This document shows, piece after piece, positions 18,940 to 27,033 of a stretch of 64,000 nucleotides of DNA; the first letter of the stretch is position 1, and each line of letters begins with the position of its first letter. This DNA comes from Anaerostipes faecalis. Lineage in GTDB: Bacteria; Bacillota; Clostridia; Lachnospirales; Lachnospiraceae. The notes below the pieces were generated by a model. The model was not told the DNA's origin, searched no databases, and was given only the letters and a program-made list of their open reading frames with translations. The stretch spans positions 62,001 to 126,000 of the forward strand of contig NZ_JABRXE010000003.1 of assembly GCF_018982945.1 (NCBI RefSeq), given 5' to 3'. Position numbers and translations under genes: made by a program.

Positions 18940-19848
18940 GCTTTCCACCTCCAACCAGATTCATATAAAAGCTCTCTAAGCTCTCTTCACAATCTTTGAG
19001 ACTGTATATTTCGCAGTTACTGCCTGCAAGAGTTTCCACCAGCTTTGTAATTGATAATTCTACAAATATATCCGCTGTATGTTCGTCCACAATACGATAT
19101 TCCAGCTTCATTGCATCCAAAACACACGCTAACGTCTTTGTACTGCTTACCTCTGCACGAATACATTTTCTGCAGTGCTTTTCTAATTCCTCAGCACTCA
19201 TTTCTTTCAACAGATGTCCGCCATCAATGAATCCATAATTTGTTGCAAGTCTGGCAAGCTCATCTAAAATATGACTGGAAATCAGAATGGTGATCCCCTG
19301 CTGCTGATTCAGTTTTAATATGAGTTCTCTGATTTCGATGATACCCTGCGGATCCAATCCATTCACAGGTTCGTCCAATACCAGAAAATCCGGATTCCCG
19401 GCAAGTGCAATAGCAATTCAAGTCTCTGACGCATACCAAGTGAAAAGTTCTTTGCCTTCTTATTTCCCGTATCTGATAATCCAACAAGCTGCAATAATTC
19501 ATTTATTCCATTTTCAGAAGGAGTGCCCAATATCTGATATTGCTGACGGATATTATCTCTTGCATTCATATCCAGATAAATGGATGGTGTCTCCACGACT
19601 GCGCCCATTCGTCTCCTGCTTTTTACAATTTGCGGATCCGTATTTTTTATGCCGTAAATTCTGTAACTTCCACTATCCGGCTCCTGTAAACCGCAAATCA
19701 ATCGAATCATAGTAGTCTTTCCTGCTCCATTTCTTCCCACAAATCCATATATAGAACCTTTGGGTATGTGCATTGTCAAACCATTCAATGCCGTAAAATT
19801 TTTGTATTGCTTTGTTAAAGCATTTGTTTCAAGTACATATTGCATCAT
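18932..19848 (-). pseudogene. ABC transporter ATPase (BcrA-like), frameshifted
   Basis: The 5' part (19848 to about 19420) encodes Walker A GRNGAGKTT and the signature region FSLGMRQRL. A second frame takes over with ALAGNPDF, the Walker B LVLDEPVNGLDPQG, D-loop and H-loop ILISSHILDELARL, ending at 18932. Inserting one G near 19419-19421 (CTTGAA to CTTGGAA) restores R-L-G-I-A-I-A-L-A-G exactly as in intact family members. The first frame alone ends in a nonsense tail (IFWYWTNL). Either a real one-base deletion or a sequencing error. Neighbouring damage favours real decay. Confidence 0.8.
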
Positions 19849-19965
19849 TCAATCCTCCTTTACTTGATGGCTTTAGTCTATCAGGCAAAGGTTGAGGAAG
19901 TAGTTAAGAAACCAGTTGAGAAATAGTTAAGATTCTGATTTTGCCATTCCACAAACTGTAAGTTG

Positions 19966-20619
19966 TCAGTCTACAATCTTATATCCCGCTGACTCCACAT
20001 ATTCCTTTCCTGATATCTCTCGCAATTTTCCTCGTAAATGACTGATGTGTGTCTTCAATGAATTTTCTGTACAATCTGGCGTATCTAAACTAATACGGTC
20101 TAATAAAACAGATTTAGCGATTACCTGTCCCGGATTTTGTACCAATAGTTTAAAAATTGCGAATTCCGTTCTTGTCAAGGTCACTGTTTTTTCTTCTAAT
20201 GAAACTTTTCTTGATGTCTTATCTATATTTAACTCTCCATAGTTGTATATAGAAAATTCGGTTGTTCTCATGCTTTCACGTAACCTGATATTAGTACGAG
20301 CCAGCAATTCTTTCGTGTCAAAAGGCTTAGTTAAATAATCTACCGCCCCTCCAAGTAACAAATTCACTTTACTATCTGAATCAGTTTTTGCACTTACTAC
20401 GATTATTGGAATCCCTCGTATCTGTGGCAACAACTTCTCACCAGACATTCCCGGCAGCATCAGATCCAGCAAAATCAGATCTGGTCTTTTTTGTTGCAAT
20501 AGCAATAGTGCTTCCGTTCCAGAAAATGCACGTTGCACCAAATATCCTTTGCTTTCCAAAACTTCCTGTTCCATATTTCCTATTGACTCATCGTCATCAA
20601 TAACCATAATCGTATACAT
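19966..20619 (-). CDS. OmpR/PhoB family response regulator
   Basis: 217 residues: receiver domain with acidic triad DDD (8-10), phosphoacceptor Asp52 in LILLDLMLPGM, and a SAK switch region (VVSAKTD), then a winged-helix DNA-binding domain (TLTRTEFAIFKLLVQNPG, ENSLKTHISHLRGKL). It heads the regulator-ATPase-permease-kinase cluster that resembles bacitracin/lantibiotic sensing modules. The start is five bases after the CatA-like gene, with the ribosome site inside that gene. Its cognate kinase is truncated, so it may now be orphaned. Confidence 0.88.
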   Translation of the reverse strand: MYTIMVIDDDESIGNMEQEVLESKGYLVQRAFSGTEALLLLQQKRPDLILLDLMLPGMSGEKLLPQIRGIPIIVVSAKTDSDSKVNLLLGGAVDYLTKPFDTKELLARTNIRLRESMRTTEFSIYNYGELNIDKTSRKVSLEEKTVTLTRTEFAIFKLLVQNPGQVIAKSVLLDRISLDTPDCTENSLKTHISHLRGKLREISGKEYVESAGYKIVD

Positions 20620-20624
20620 CCAAC

Positions 20625-21131
20625 TTATTGTTCCACCTTTCTTTGCTTTCTCCCTATATTGTCAATATTTTTCTGCAGCAATTCCAAAAACTTTCCAGCA
20701 TGTGCACCGTCCATCTGCGTATGATGAAACTGAAATGATATTTTTAACATAGTCCGTCCAAAATAACTCCGATATCTTCCCCATATGATAAATGGATTAT
20801 TAAAGATTCCACTATTCATACCTACAGCACCATCAATTTCTGTATTAACAATAGCCGATGTGCCAATAACCATGTATTCAGGCAAATCATGATTCATACA
20901 ACTGTCTGCAACCTGTTTTGTTAATCTCATATAATCCCTATTAAAATCTAATAGTTTTTTACTAAATGGTACATCACAAGAACTTACCTCACCATTTTTG
21001 TTTCTAACAATGGTATTTACCGCTAATTTATTATACTGATACAATTTTCCTTGTACCGGAAGTATATAAAACTCTTTTACTTCTCTTGCCGCTTTACCAA
21101 TGCACCAACATAAAAGCATATTGAATTTCAA
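20625..21131 (-). CDS. CatA-like O-acetyltransferase, N-terminally short
   Basis: Chloramphenicol-acetyltransferase fold protein. The catalytic signature HHTQMDG is present near residue 141 (HHxxxDG), preceded by VNTEIDGAVGMNSGIF and FIIWGRYRS, then GKFLELLQ. At 168 residues it lacks the N-terminal ~50 residues of the family (usual ~210-220), and the open frame starts abruptly at TTG 21131 (KFNMLLCWCIGKAA). Another frame just upstream (DLYMEAENEGK) may be part of the lost beginning. Whether it still acetylates anything is doubtful. It sits between a membrane gene and the response regulator. Confidence 0.65.
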   Translation of the reverse strand: MKFNMLLCWCIGKAAREVKEFYILPVQGKLYQYNKLAVNTIVRNKNGEVSSCDVPFSKKLLDFNRDYMRLTKQVADSCMNHDLPEYMVIGTSAIVNTEIDGAVGMNSGIFNNPFIIWGRYRSYFGRTMLKISFQFHHTQMDGAHAGKFLELLQKNIDNIGRKQRKVEQ

Positions 21132-21196
21132 TTTATATTTTTTCCTTCATTTTCTGCTTCCATATACAAATCTTGATCCCTCTTCTCCCATCTTTC

Positions 21197-21613
21197 CTAA
21201 ATCAACTGTATAATTCTTGCAATCTCCATAACTGCAACCTTTAACATCACTCCACTGGATATTACATAAAACCATATCTCACGCATATGCTGTGATTTTG
21301 CTATTGGTGTTGCAATTGCTGCAATAATTATGATTGCTGCTCCAACACATCCAATAATATTTGGAACGCTCACAAGCGAAAATATACCAGGATTACAGCT
21401 TCCATCTATCGTATACTGAATCGTTTTATCCAGTCCGTCTCTTGCAGCTGCAAAACAGCATATAACAAGACCATAAACCAGGACAAACAGACTTCGTCTA
21501 CCCCAGAAATTTATGTTGCCTCTGTTACTTATTGAATATCCAATGAATCCTATTAAAGATAAAATCATCAGTGTAGTGACTGTTGTTACCATATTTCCAA
21601 AATAAAGTTTCAT
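21197..21613 (-). CDS. Unknown membrane protein, four helices
   Basis: 138 residues with four predicted membrane helices (TTLMILSLIGFIGYSI, RSLFVLVYGLVICCFAAA, VGAAIIIIAAIATPI, IWFYVISSGVMLKVAVM). No family is recognised. The start at ATG 21613 follows GCAGGAGGCAG. It lies 14 bases after the flavodoxin gene and upstream of the CatA-like gene, so these are probably one transcript. Confidence 0.7.
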   Translation of the reverse strand: MKLYFGNMVTTVTTLMILSLIGFIGYSISNRGNINFWGRRSLFVLVYGLVICCFAAARDGLDKTIQYTIDGSCNPGIFSLVSVPNIIGCVGAAIIIIAAIATPIAKSQHMREIWFYVISSGVMLKVAVMEIARIIQLI

Positions 21614-21627
21614 CCTTCTGCCTCCTG

Positions 21628-22134
21628 CTAATTAAAACTTTTATACCACTCAATAACTGACTTCAAATTTTGCCCTGACACTCGTTTACCACCGTTTACC
21701 ATCATATCTAACATATCATCCTCTTCCGGAGTACGGTCTGTTTTTCCTGCTAATCCCTTCCCTGCAGTTTTGACCATAACATTCATCATAAAACGATACA
21801 CTCCATGAAGTTTCTTCACATCAAAATTTCCTTGTAATGTAAATAATGGAATCCTCTGCGGAATTGCATTTTTATCTCTGACTTCTTTTAACTGCATACC
21901 GGTCTGTCCCATGCCAACACCACAGACTGCACACACTTTATACTTTTTCGCCGCCTCTTTATACCCTTTAATTCCGCCTGCCATAATCCATCCAAGATAA
22001 ATGATTTCGGTGCCAGCAGATACCTTATTTTTTGCCTGCTGTAAACTAAGTACTGGCAGATTCAATTCCTTACCTAATATTTTTGCATATTCTGCTGTAC
22101 TCCCAGTGTTTGATGTATATAAAACTGCTTTCAT
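21628..22134 (-). CDS. Flavodoxin-like protein
   Basis: 168 residues from ATG 22134 behind GGAGGTAAGAGCAG. The N-terminal SNTGSTAEYAK is a flavodoxin phosphate-binding loop (T/S-x-T-G-x-T). EIIYLGWIMAGGIKGYKEA matches the flavodoxin_5 (HemG-like) pattern, and GVGMGQTGMQL the second FMN loop. It likely binds FMN and acts in redox. The reading frame extends upstream without stop through the hairpin at 22162-22200, but no start with a ribosome site is there. Originally it followed the KTR gene now 7.6 kb away. Confidence 0.8.
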   Translation of the reverse strand: MKAVLYTSNTGSTAEYAKILGKELNLPVLSLQQAKNKVSAGTEIIYLGWIMAGGIKGYKEAAKKYKVCAVCGVGMGQTGMQLKEVRDKNAIPQRIPLFTLQGNFDVKKLHGVYRFMMNVMVKTAGKGLAGKTDRTPEEDDMLDMMVNGGKRVSGQNLKSVIEWYKSFN

Positions 22135-22161
22135 TCTGCTCTTACCTCCATAATATAGACA

Positions 22162-22200
22162 ACGCAGTGCAAAATTGTTATATAACAATCTGCACTGCGT
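22162..22200 (-). terminator. Long hairpin (GACGCAG family), copy a
   Basis: ACGCAGTGCA (22162-22171) pairs with TGCACTGCGT (22191-22200), and the 16-base palindrome ATTGTTATATAACAAT (22174-22189) extends the stem. It followed the KTR stop codon before the element inserted. On the minus strand it lies about 30 bases before the flavodoxin start and lacks a clean T-run, so it may attenuate or only stabilise RNA. Confidence 0.65.
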
Positions 22201-22217
22201 CTTAGCGTCTGGCTTAG

Positions 22218-22239
22218 GTCAGTTTACAAGGAACTACAC
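22218..22239 (+). repeat. Left att site/inner inverted repeat
   Basis: GT core at 22218-22219, then CAGTTTACAAGGAACTACAC. The left flank (AGCCAGACGCTAAGACGCAG read on the minus strand) is the region just after the KTR stop codon. Confidence 0.8.
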
Positions 22240-22787
22240 GCAGACCGTGAAACGGGCTGCTGACAACAAACGGCGCTATGCTCCCGGCTGGGTGCATAGC
22301 ACCTGTTTGTTGCGGGGGTTTCCAAAGGGGGCAGCGCCCCATTTGGCACACGACTTTGCGGAGCAAAGTGTAGTGTGTTATACGCTCTGTCGGCGTTGCC
22401 CTGAAAATACCGTTGCCGCCGGGGAGGGCAAGGGCATTTGACGCGGCAGGAAAGCAGGGCTTTGTTTGGGGCTGGTAAGCCGGAAACAAAGGGCTGATTT
22501 CAGCAGCAGACAGGGCGTATTATGAAAGCCCCCGTCCCTCGTCCTCCGCCCCCGGCCTATGGGACAAAAAGTCCCAAAGCTCTGGACACCGTGACCAGAT
22601 GTGTGGCCACACTCCGGGAAAAGTAGCAGGACGGCAGGAAACCGTCAAGGCTGAAATGAATGGGCTGACGCCCGGCCTTGACCGTTCCCCGCCGCCCCGC
22701 TGGATGGGTGGACAAGGTGGCCAATCCCTAAAAGTGTTTGGCCGCACTCGTTCATTTTGGGGCCTTTCTTCTCCCAAAATTGAAATG

Positions 22788-22820
22788 GGCGGGAAAGCCC
22801 TAAAATGGCTTTCCCGCCTT
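22788..22820. repeat. Perfect 12-base inverted repeat
   Basis: GGCGGGAAAGCC and GGCTTTCCCGCC separated by seven bases. It could be a terminator-like or origin structure; no T-run follows. Confidence 0.6.
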
Positions 22821-22831
22821 GATTACCCATT

Positions 22832-22912
22832 AGCAAAGACGGGCGAGACTGTCAACGGCGGCGCTGAAAGCGCCGTTCATCTTGACCGTTGACTGGCTCG
22901 CCTGGCTTTGCT
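22832..22912. repeat. Long imperfect hairpin with internal loops
   Basis: Paired blocks in order: AGCAAAG (22832-22838) with CTTTGCT (22906-22912); GGCGAG with CTCGCC; GTCAACGG (22851-22858) with CCGTTGAC (22886-22893); and an inner GGCGCT/AGCGCC stem. It lies about 50 bases before the pump promoter. It may be a single-strand origin, a resolution site or an RNA structure. Confidence 0.6.
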
Positions 22913-22962
22913 ACTGCCCGTAAGAGATGGAAAAACAAGATGGAAAACAAGGTTAAAAATGG

Positions 22963-22992
22963 TTGACAAGTCTATCGGATGTGTGTTATACT
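22963..22992 (+). promoter_or_regulatory. Promoter of Mef-like pump operon
   Basis: TTGACA (22963-22968), 18-base spacer, TATACT (22987-22992). Transcription would start near 23000, leaving a leader of about 265 bases. Confidence 0.8.
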
Positions 22993-23026
22993 GTGCGACA
23001 GTTTGAGATTGGAAGGAGGCTTACGT

Positions 23027-23047
23027 GTGTTAATTTGTGTACGCTAA
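23027..23047 (+). CDS. Six-codon leader peptide (MLICVR)
   Basis: GTG start seven bases after a perfect AGGAGG (23014-23019), then codons for M-L-I-C-V-R and TAA. It begins ~30 bases into the predicted transcript and precedes hairpins and T-runs, as in leader peptides of macrolide-inducible genes. An overlapping alternative, GTG-TGT-TAA at 23025, is less well spaced. Function as a ribosome-stalling sensor is inferred. Confidence 0.55.
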   Translation: MLICVR

Positions 23048-23074
23048 TAAGCAATAAAAAGTAGAAGTACCTTT

Positions 23075-23097
23075 CCACATGATGGTGGGCTTTTTTT
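23075..23097 (+). terminator. First attenuator candidate in pump leader
   Basis: CCAC (23075-23078) and GTGG with a six-base loop, possibly extended by an AAAAAG upstream block pairing with the CTTTTTTT tract. Short stem, but followed by seven T residues. Confidence 0.45.
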
Positions 23098-23181
23098 GCG
23101 TGCGTATGCAAAGGAACACGTAGGTTTGACACGAGCAGTCTTTGAACTGTATCGTGGTGTTTTTTCGTGCTTTGTTGTTAT

Positions 23182-23221
23182 GCAGGCGTCTGCCCTCTCT
23201 GTGGGACAACGCCTGCTTTTT
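23182..23221 (+). terminator. Second attenuator in pump leader
   Basis: GCAGGCG (23182-23188) pairs with CGCCTGC (23210-23216), directly followed by TTTTTATT. It lies ~45 bases before the pump start codon, so readthrough would be needed for expression. Confidence 0.7.
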
Positions 23222-23267
23222 ATTGCAGAAACAAAGGAACAATGCAATAAAAAAGGAGGTTCGCATT

Positions 23268-24488
23268 ATGACCCAAAACAACAATTCATGGAGAAAAACT
23301 TATTTTACACTTCTTGCCGGACAAGCAATATCCTTTATTAGCAGCGGTATTTTGCAAATGGCCATTATCTTTTATTTGGTTGCGAAAACTAATTCTGCAA
23401 TCATATTGACGGCGGCAACACTGATTGGATTTTTGCCGCAAGCCTGTTTAGGCCCGTTTGCAGGTGCTTTTGTTGACCGGCACAGCCGTAAAAGCGTAAT
23501 GATTGGTGCGGATTTGATAATTGCCGCCGCTGGCGGTATTCTGGCGCTGGTGGCGTTTTACATGGAATTGCCCGTATGGTCTATTATGGTTGTCCTGTTA
23601 ATCCGAAGTGCGGGAACTGCTTTTCATTCTCCAGCATTCAGCGCAGCAACACCTATGATTGTGCCAAAAGAGGAACTTACAAAATGCGCTGGTTACACGC
23701 AGACCATGCAAGCAGTAAGTGCGATTATCAGTCCAGCTGCCGCAGCGTTTTTATATGCTGTTTGGCCTCTTAATGCAATTATATTGTTAGATATTGTGGG
23801 TGCAATCCTTGCCTGTGTGACTGTTGCGATTTCGTCCATACCAACGCCTGAACTATGTCCAGAAACGAAAAGACAACAGTTTTTACAGGATATGAAAGAG
23901 GGGTATGTGGTATTAAAGCAAAACAGGGGCCTCTTTGCTCTGCTCTGGATTGGTGTAATTTATATGTTCTTTTATATGCCAATCAGTACGCTTTTTCCTC
24001 TCATCTGTATGTCATACTTCAAAGGAACACCGGCCCATGCCTCTGCCGCTGAAATTGCTTTTGCGGTTGGTATGCTGCTTGGCGGAGTCATTCTGAGCAT
24101 TTGGGGCGGTTTTAAGAAACGGCGGTACACCATCGGTCTTTCCGTTCTCCTGATGGGCGTTAGCAATATGCTCTCCGGGCTTTTGCCGCCAGACGCATTT
24201 CTTGTCTTTGTTGTGTGCTGTACTGTTATGGGAATTTCCGCTCCATTTTACGGTGTGCAAAATGCGATTTTTCAAGAAACGGTCAAACCAGAATATCTGG
24301 GGAGAGTTTTTTCTCTACTGACAAGCGCCGCTTCCCTCGCCATGCCGTTTGGCCTTGTCATTTCCGGGCCTCTGGCGGAGCGGCTGGGAGTTGAGAAATG
24401 GTTTGTCATTTGCGGAATTGGCATTATCATCGTTGCGCTTGCCGTATTTTTACTACCCGGTTTGAGAGAGATTGACAATACGCAATAA
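23268..24488 (+). CDS. Mef-like MFS efflux pump
   Basis: 406 residues, 12 hydrophobic segments, start ATG 23268 behind AAAAGGAGG. It aligns by eye along its length with Mef(A)-type macrolide pumps: WRKTYFTLLAGQAISFISSG, LQMAIIFYLVAKT, FVDRHSRKSVMIGADLIIAAAG (the MFS loop 2-3 motif), and LGRVFSLLTSAASLAMPFG near the end. It would export drugs by proton antiport. Substrate (macrolide) is inferred from similarity and from the leader peptide; divergence is large enough that another drug is possible. It is the only cargo gene of the element that looks adaptive. Confidence 0.82.
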   Translation: MTQNNNSWRKTYFTLLAGQAISFISSGILQMAIIFYLVAKTNSAIILTAATLIGFLPQACLGPFAGAFVDRHSRKSVMIGADLIIAAAGGILALVAFYMELPVWSIMVVLLIRSAGTAFHSPAFSAATPMIVPKEELTKCAGYTQTMQAVSAIISPAAAAFLYAVWPLNAIILLDIVGAILACVTVAISSIPTPELCPETKRQQFLQDMKEGYVVLKQNRGLFALLWIGVIYMFFYMPISTLFPLICMSYFKGTPAHASAAEIAFAVGMLLGGVILSIWGGFKKRRYTIGLSVLLMGVSNMLSGLLPPDAFLVFVVCCTVMGISAPFYGVQNAIFQETVKPEYLGRVFSLLTSAASLAMPFGLVISGPLAERLGVEKWFVICGIGIIIVALAVFLLPGLREIDNTQ

Positions 24489-24517
24489 TCAACTGCACCT
24501 TTTTCTATTACTAAACA

Positions 24518-24572
24518 AAATGCCTGGATGGTGGTTCTGAAAAACCAGAACCGCCGTTCAGGCATTTTTTAT
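24518..24572. terminator. Strong bidirectional terminator
   Basis: ATGCCTG...GGTTCTG pairs with CAGAACC...CAGGCAT, then TTTTTT at 24565-24570. It ends the pump gene and overlaps the end of the XRE gene. Confidence 0.9.
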
Positions 24573-25369
24573 CTTCGTCCTCTCTGCGGTTTTGGATTCT
24601 TCAGCAAGTCGGATTTTTCCGCAATCTTTTTCAGCCACTTCCGTTCTTCTACTGACAGCTTCCTAAAATTCAGCTTGAGCCGTTTGCAGATAAACGCCAA
24701 GTACGCTTGTTCCGTGTCGCTGTCCTGGCTGACGATTTCACCAGCAGTTTCCAGCATTTCTTTTAGCGGGTTATCCTCTGGGACGCTGAAAAAATCGTCC
24801 TTGTGTGTTTCCCGCAGAGCAAGGGCAATCCCGTTTATGTCCCGTTGTATCACATAGCGGCAAAACTCGTCCTCATCAATATGGGCGGTGATAAGCTGTC
24901 TTAACTGCGTATCACTCATGCCAGGATTATGCTTTTTTATAACAGTTGCGCTCATCGTGTCCACTATGGCGTTTGCACCCTGCGCCTGTTTCAGTGCCGT
25001 TCCGTTCACATAGATTTCAAGGTCAGCCATCAGCCGGGGGAAATCCGGGTGCGCCGCCAGCTCACACAGCAGGGTATTGTCTATCCTCCCGCTTTTCAGC
25101 AGGTCAATCATTTCATCACTCAAACGCAGGTCTGCAAGATCGGCGTTTGGGTGATTTTTCATTTCAGACAGCCCCAGCAGATAATCAGCGGTCACACCGT
25201 AAAACTTCGCCAGCCGGATAAGGGCATAGTGGCTGATGTCCTTGAAGTCTTCCGTTTCGTAACTGCCCAGCGCAGACTTGGAAAGCCCGGTCTGCTCCGC
25301 AAGCTGCCCCAGCGTCAAGCCACGCTCCACACGTAGGTCTTTTAATCGCTCTTGTATGGATAAAGACAT
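24569..25369 (-). CDS. XRE-family helix-turn-helix regulator
   Basis: About 266 residues. An N-terminal HTH_3 domain (SIQERLKDLRVERGLTLGQLAEQTGLSKSAL split over residues 3-35) is followed by a helical region without known motif and a lysine/arginine-rich end. The start is ATG 25369 behind AAGGAGGG; GTG 25375 overlaps that site. It is convergent with the pump gene and shares its terminator. It probably controls element functions; the hairpin at 25403-25439 just upstream could be its operator. Confidence 0.8.
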   Translation of the reverse strand: MSLSIQERLKDLRVERGLTLGQLAEQTGLSKSALGSYETEDFKDISHYALIRLAKFYGVTADYLLGLSEMKNHPNADLADLRLSDEMIDLLKSGRIDNTLLCELAAHPDFPRLMADLEIYVNGTALKQAQGANAIVDTMSATVIKKHNPGMSDTQLRQLITAHIDEDEFCRYVIQRDINGIALALRETHKDDFFSVPEDNPLKEMLETAGEIVSQDSDTEQAYLAFICKRLKLNFRKLSVEERKWLKKIAEKSDLLKNPKPQRGRR

Positions 25370-25402
25370 ATTCACCCTCCTTGCTAGCTCAACGAAAGAG
25401 AA

Positions 25403-25439
25403 GCCGTTATGCTATGTACTATGCTCATAGCATAACGGC
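25403..25439. repeat. Perfect 14-base inverted repeat before XRE gene
   Basis: GCCGTTATGCTATG (25403-25416) and CATAGCATAACGGC (25426-25439) with loop TACTATGCT, which itself repeats TATGCT. No T-run follows, so an operator for the XRE regulator or an RNA hairpin blocking translation is more likely than a terminator. Confidence 0.7.
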
Positions 25440-25447
25440 ATAGGCAT

Positions 25448-25711
25448 TTACAGTTTTATTTTACCATTTGCTACATCTTCACGAAATTTATCAACAAGCT
25501 TCGCTGTCAGCTTGGATTTACCGTAGTGTTCAAGTACAAAAGTACGATAACTTTTTCCATCTACAAGCACATCACTTTTTCTGGTCAACAACCAATTTCC
25601 GTTACCTCCTCCCTGTTCTCTAATATTCCAGTCTTTCCCATATCTTTTATAGATTTCATCTTTTTTACCTTGAACAGACATTGATTCGCTTGGAATATAA
25701 ACAATTTGCAT
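25448..25711 (-). CDS. Small hypothetical protein of mobile element
   Basis: 87 residues, starting MQIVYIPSES at ATG 25711 behind AAAGGAGGAGC. It is soluble and basic, with IYKRYGKDWNIREQGGGNGNW. No family is recognised. Its base composition is lower in GC than the rest of the element, so it may be a later acquisition. It is probably co-transcribed with the XRE gene through the hairpin at 25403. Confidence 0.6.
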   Translation of the reverse strand: MQIVYIPSESMSVQGKKDEIYKRYGKDWNIREQGGGNGNWLLTRKSDVLVDGKSYRTFVLEHYGKSKLTAKLVDKFREDVANGKIKL

Positions 25712-25939
25712 AATAGCTCCTCCTTTATTTTGTGCAAGAAGACCAGAAACCTGAATTTGTCTTTTATCTTTTTTTGATTATATCACAAATCCGAGAGCGT
25801 GGAAATAGGGAGTTTTTCAGGCTGATTTCCTACCTCTTGGATATACGGCACAGGCGGTCAAAAAGGTGTAGACTTGGGATAGTTCATCGATGGACAAGCA
25901 CCTTGGAAACAGAACACGCCAAAGAAAACGGAGGGACGC

Positions 25940-26353
25940 ATGAGCAAAAGACCCTATCAACACCTGCCGCCGCTGGAACACAGGCCGGACGGCTCCCCCT
26001 ACCGCATAACCCCGCCCCAGAAGAGACGAGCCAGCGGCCTGATACGCCGGGAGTGCTGCAACTGCGAGGACGGAAACTGCCTTGCGCTGGACGATGGCGA
26101 CACCTGCGCCTGTCCGCAGATGATTTCGTTCTCCGTCTGCTGCAAGTGGTTCCGCTGGGCGGTCTTGCCGCTGGACAGGACGCTGGAAGCGGAGATTTAC
26201 CGGGACAGGGACTTGAAACGCTGTGCGGAGTGCGGCGGTGTGTTCGTCCCGAAGTCCAACCGGGGCAAATACTGCCCGGACTGCGCCGCCAGAGTTCACA
26301 GGCGGCAGAAAACAGAAAGTGAACGGAAAAGGAGGTCTGCTGTGGACAGTTAA
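25940..26353 (+). CDS. Cysteine-rich VLP-domain protein
   Basis: 137 residues with ECCNCEDGNC, CACPQ, CCKWFRWAVLPLD (the VLP motif) and C-terminal CAECGGVF plus CPDCAARVHRRQ. The arrangement of about twelve cysteines suggests zinc-ribbon folds, probably nucleic-acid binding. This family is typical of Firmicute integrative and mobilizable elements. The start is ATG 25940 behind GGAGGGACGC. Its exact job in the element is unknown. Confidence 0.85.
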   Translation: MSKRPYQHLPPLEHRPDGSPYRITPPQKRRASGLIRRECCNCEDGNCLALDDGDTCACPQMISFSVCCKWFRWAVLPLDRTLEAEIYRDRDLKRCAECGGVFVPKSNRGKYCPDCAARVHRRQKTESERKRRSAVDS

Positions 26354-26464
26354 GAGCGGGAAAAGCCTTGATTTGCAAGGCTCCGCAAGCCCTCAACCGG
26401 GGCGGCTGGTATCATTTATCATTCGCCCCGGAAAACGGGCCTCTAACCGTCCACAAAACACGCT

Positions 26465-26860
26465 ATGACAAACACGATTTATATTCACCAGCCGGAAAAG
26501 GCGTTCAGTTTCACCCGGCTCCCCAATTTCCTTTTTGAAGCACCCACATTCCAGCCCTTGAGCAACGAAGCGAAGGTGCTGTATGCCTTTGTCCTGCGCC
26601 GGGCGGAGTTGTCCCGGAAGAACGGCTGGGCGGACGAGTACGGGCGGGTCTACCTGTACTACCCCATCTGCGAGGTGGTCGCTTTGCTCCGCTGCGGGCG
26701 GCAGAAAGCGGTCAACACCCTGCGGGAGTTGCAGTATGCGGGGCTGGTGGAAATCCAGAAACAGGGCTGTGGAAAACCCAACCGCATTTACCCGAAATCC
26801 TATGAAGCGGTTCCAAACACCGACTTCAAGAAATCCGGTTATGGTACGCCGGAGGGCTGA
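26465..26860 (+). CDS. repA: RepA_N-type replication initiator, short
   Basis: 131 residues with the RepA_N fold: FSFTRLPNFLFEAPTFQPLSNEAKVLYAFVL, VYLYYPICEVVALLRCGRQKAV, and LVEIQKQGCGKPNRIYP. It binds replication origins in plasmids and mobile elements. It ends at TGA 26858 after GTPEG. Another frame immediately continues as ENRTWRVRKS and stays open to 27062, which resembles the usual downstream part. Removing one G from the GGG at 26855-26857 would join them, so a frameshift is possible. Short repA forms are also common in such elements. Confidence 0.75.
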   Translation: MTNTIYIHQPEKAFSFTRLPNFLFEAPTFQPLSNEAKVLYAFVLRRAELSRKNGWADEYGRVYLYYPICEVVALLRCGRQKAVNTLRELQYAGLVEIQKQGCGKPNRIYPKSYEAVPNTDFKKSGYGTPEG

Positions 26861-26955
26861 AAACCGTACTTGGCGAGTACGAAAATCAATCCTCTTGAAG
26901 TACGGAAATCTGACGGTATATAGAAATACAGAGATTAAAACCATCTATTTACATT

Positions 26956-27019
26956 CATTCCATTCCAATCCTATCAGAGATATTTTCGGCGGGAAAACCC
27001 GCCGGAAAGGAATGGAATG
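26956..27019 (+). promoter_or_regulatory. oriT: Candidate origin of transfer (oriT)
   Basis: Nested inverted repeats directly before the relaxase gene: outer arms CATTCCATTCC (26956-26966) and GGAATGGAATG (27009-27019), both perfect, around an inner hairpin CGGCGGG-AAAA-CCCGCCG (26987-27004). MobV relaxases act on inverted repeats just upstream of their own gene, so this position and structure fit. The nick site is not identified. Confidence 0.65.
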
Positions 27020-27033
27020 GGGAAAGGAGTTCA

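Larger units (their letters stand above)
22220..22962. other. Gene-free GC-rich left arm of the element
   Basis: No convincing gene in about 740 bases; open frames here overlap in several frames and lack ribosome sites. It holds two strong secondary structures described separately (22788-22820 and 22832-22912) and several G/C-rich short repeats. Confidence 0.6.

Noticed and set aside
22599-22892. Overlapping open frames in the GC-rich left arm of the element
   Set aside because: Frames open on both strands at once, no ribosome sites, Pro/Arg-rich translations typical of non-coding GC-rich DNA, and strong inverted repeats inside.
25732-26322. 196-residue frame overlapping the VLP gene
   Set aside because: Shadow frame; the real gene at 25940 has GGAGGGACGC and family motifs.
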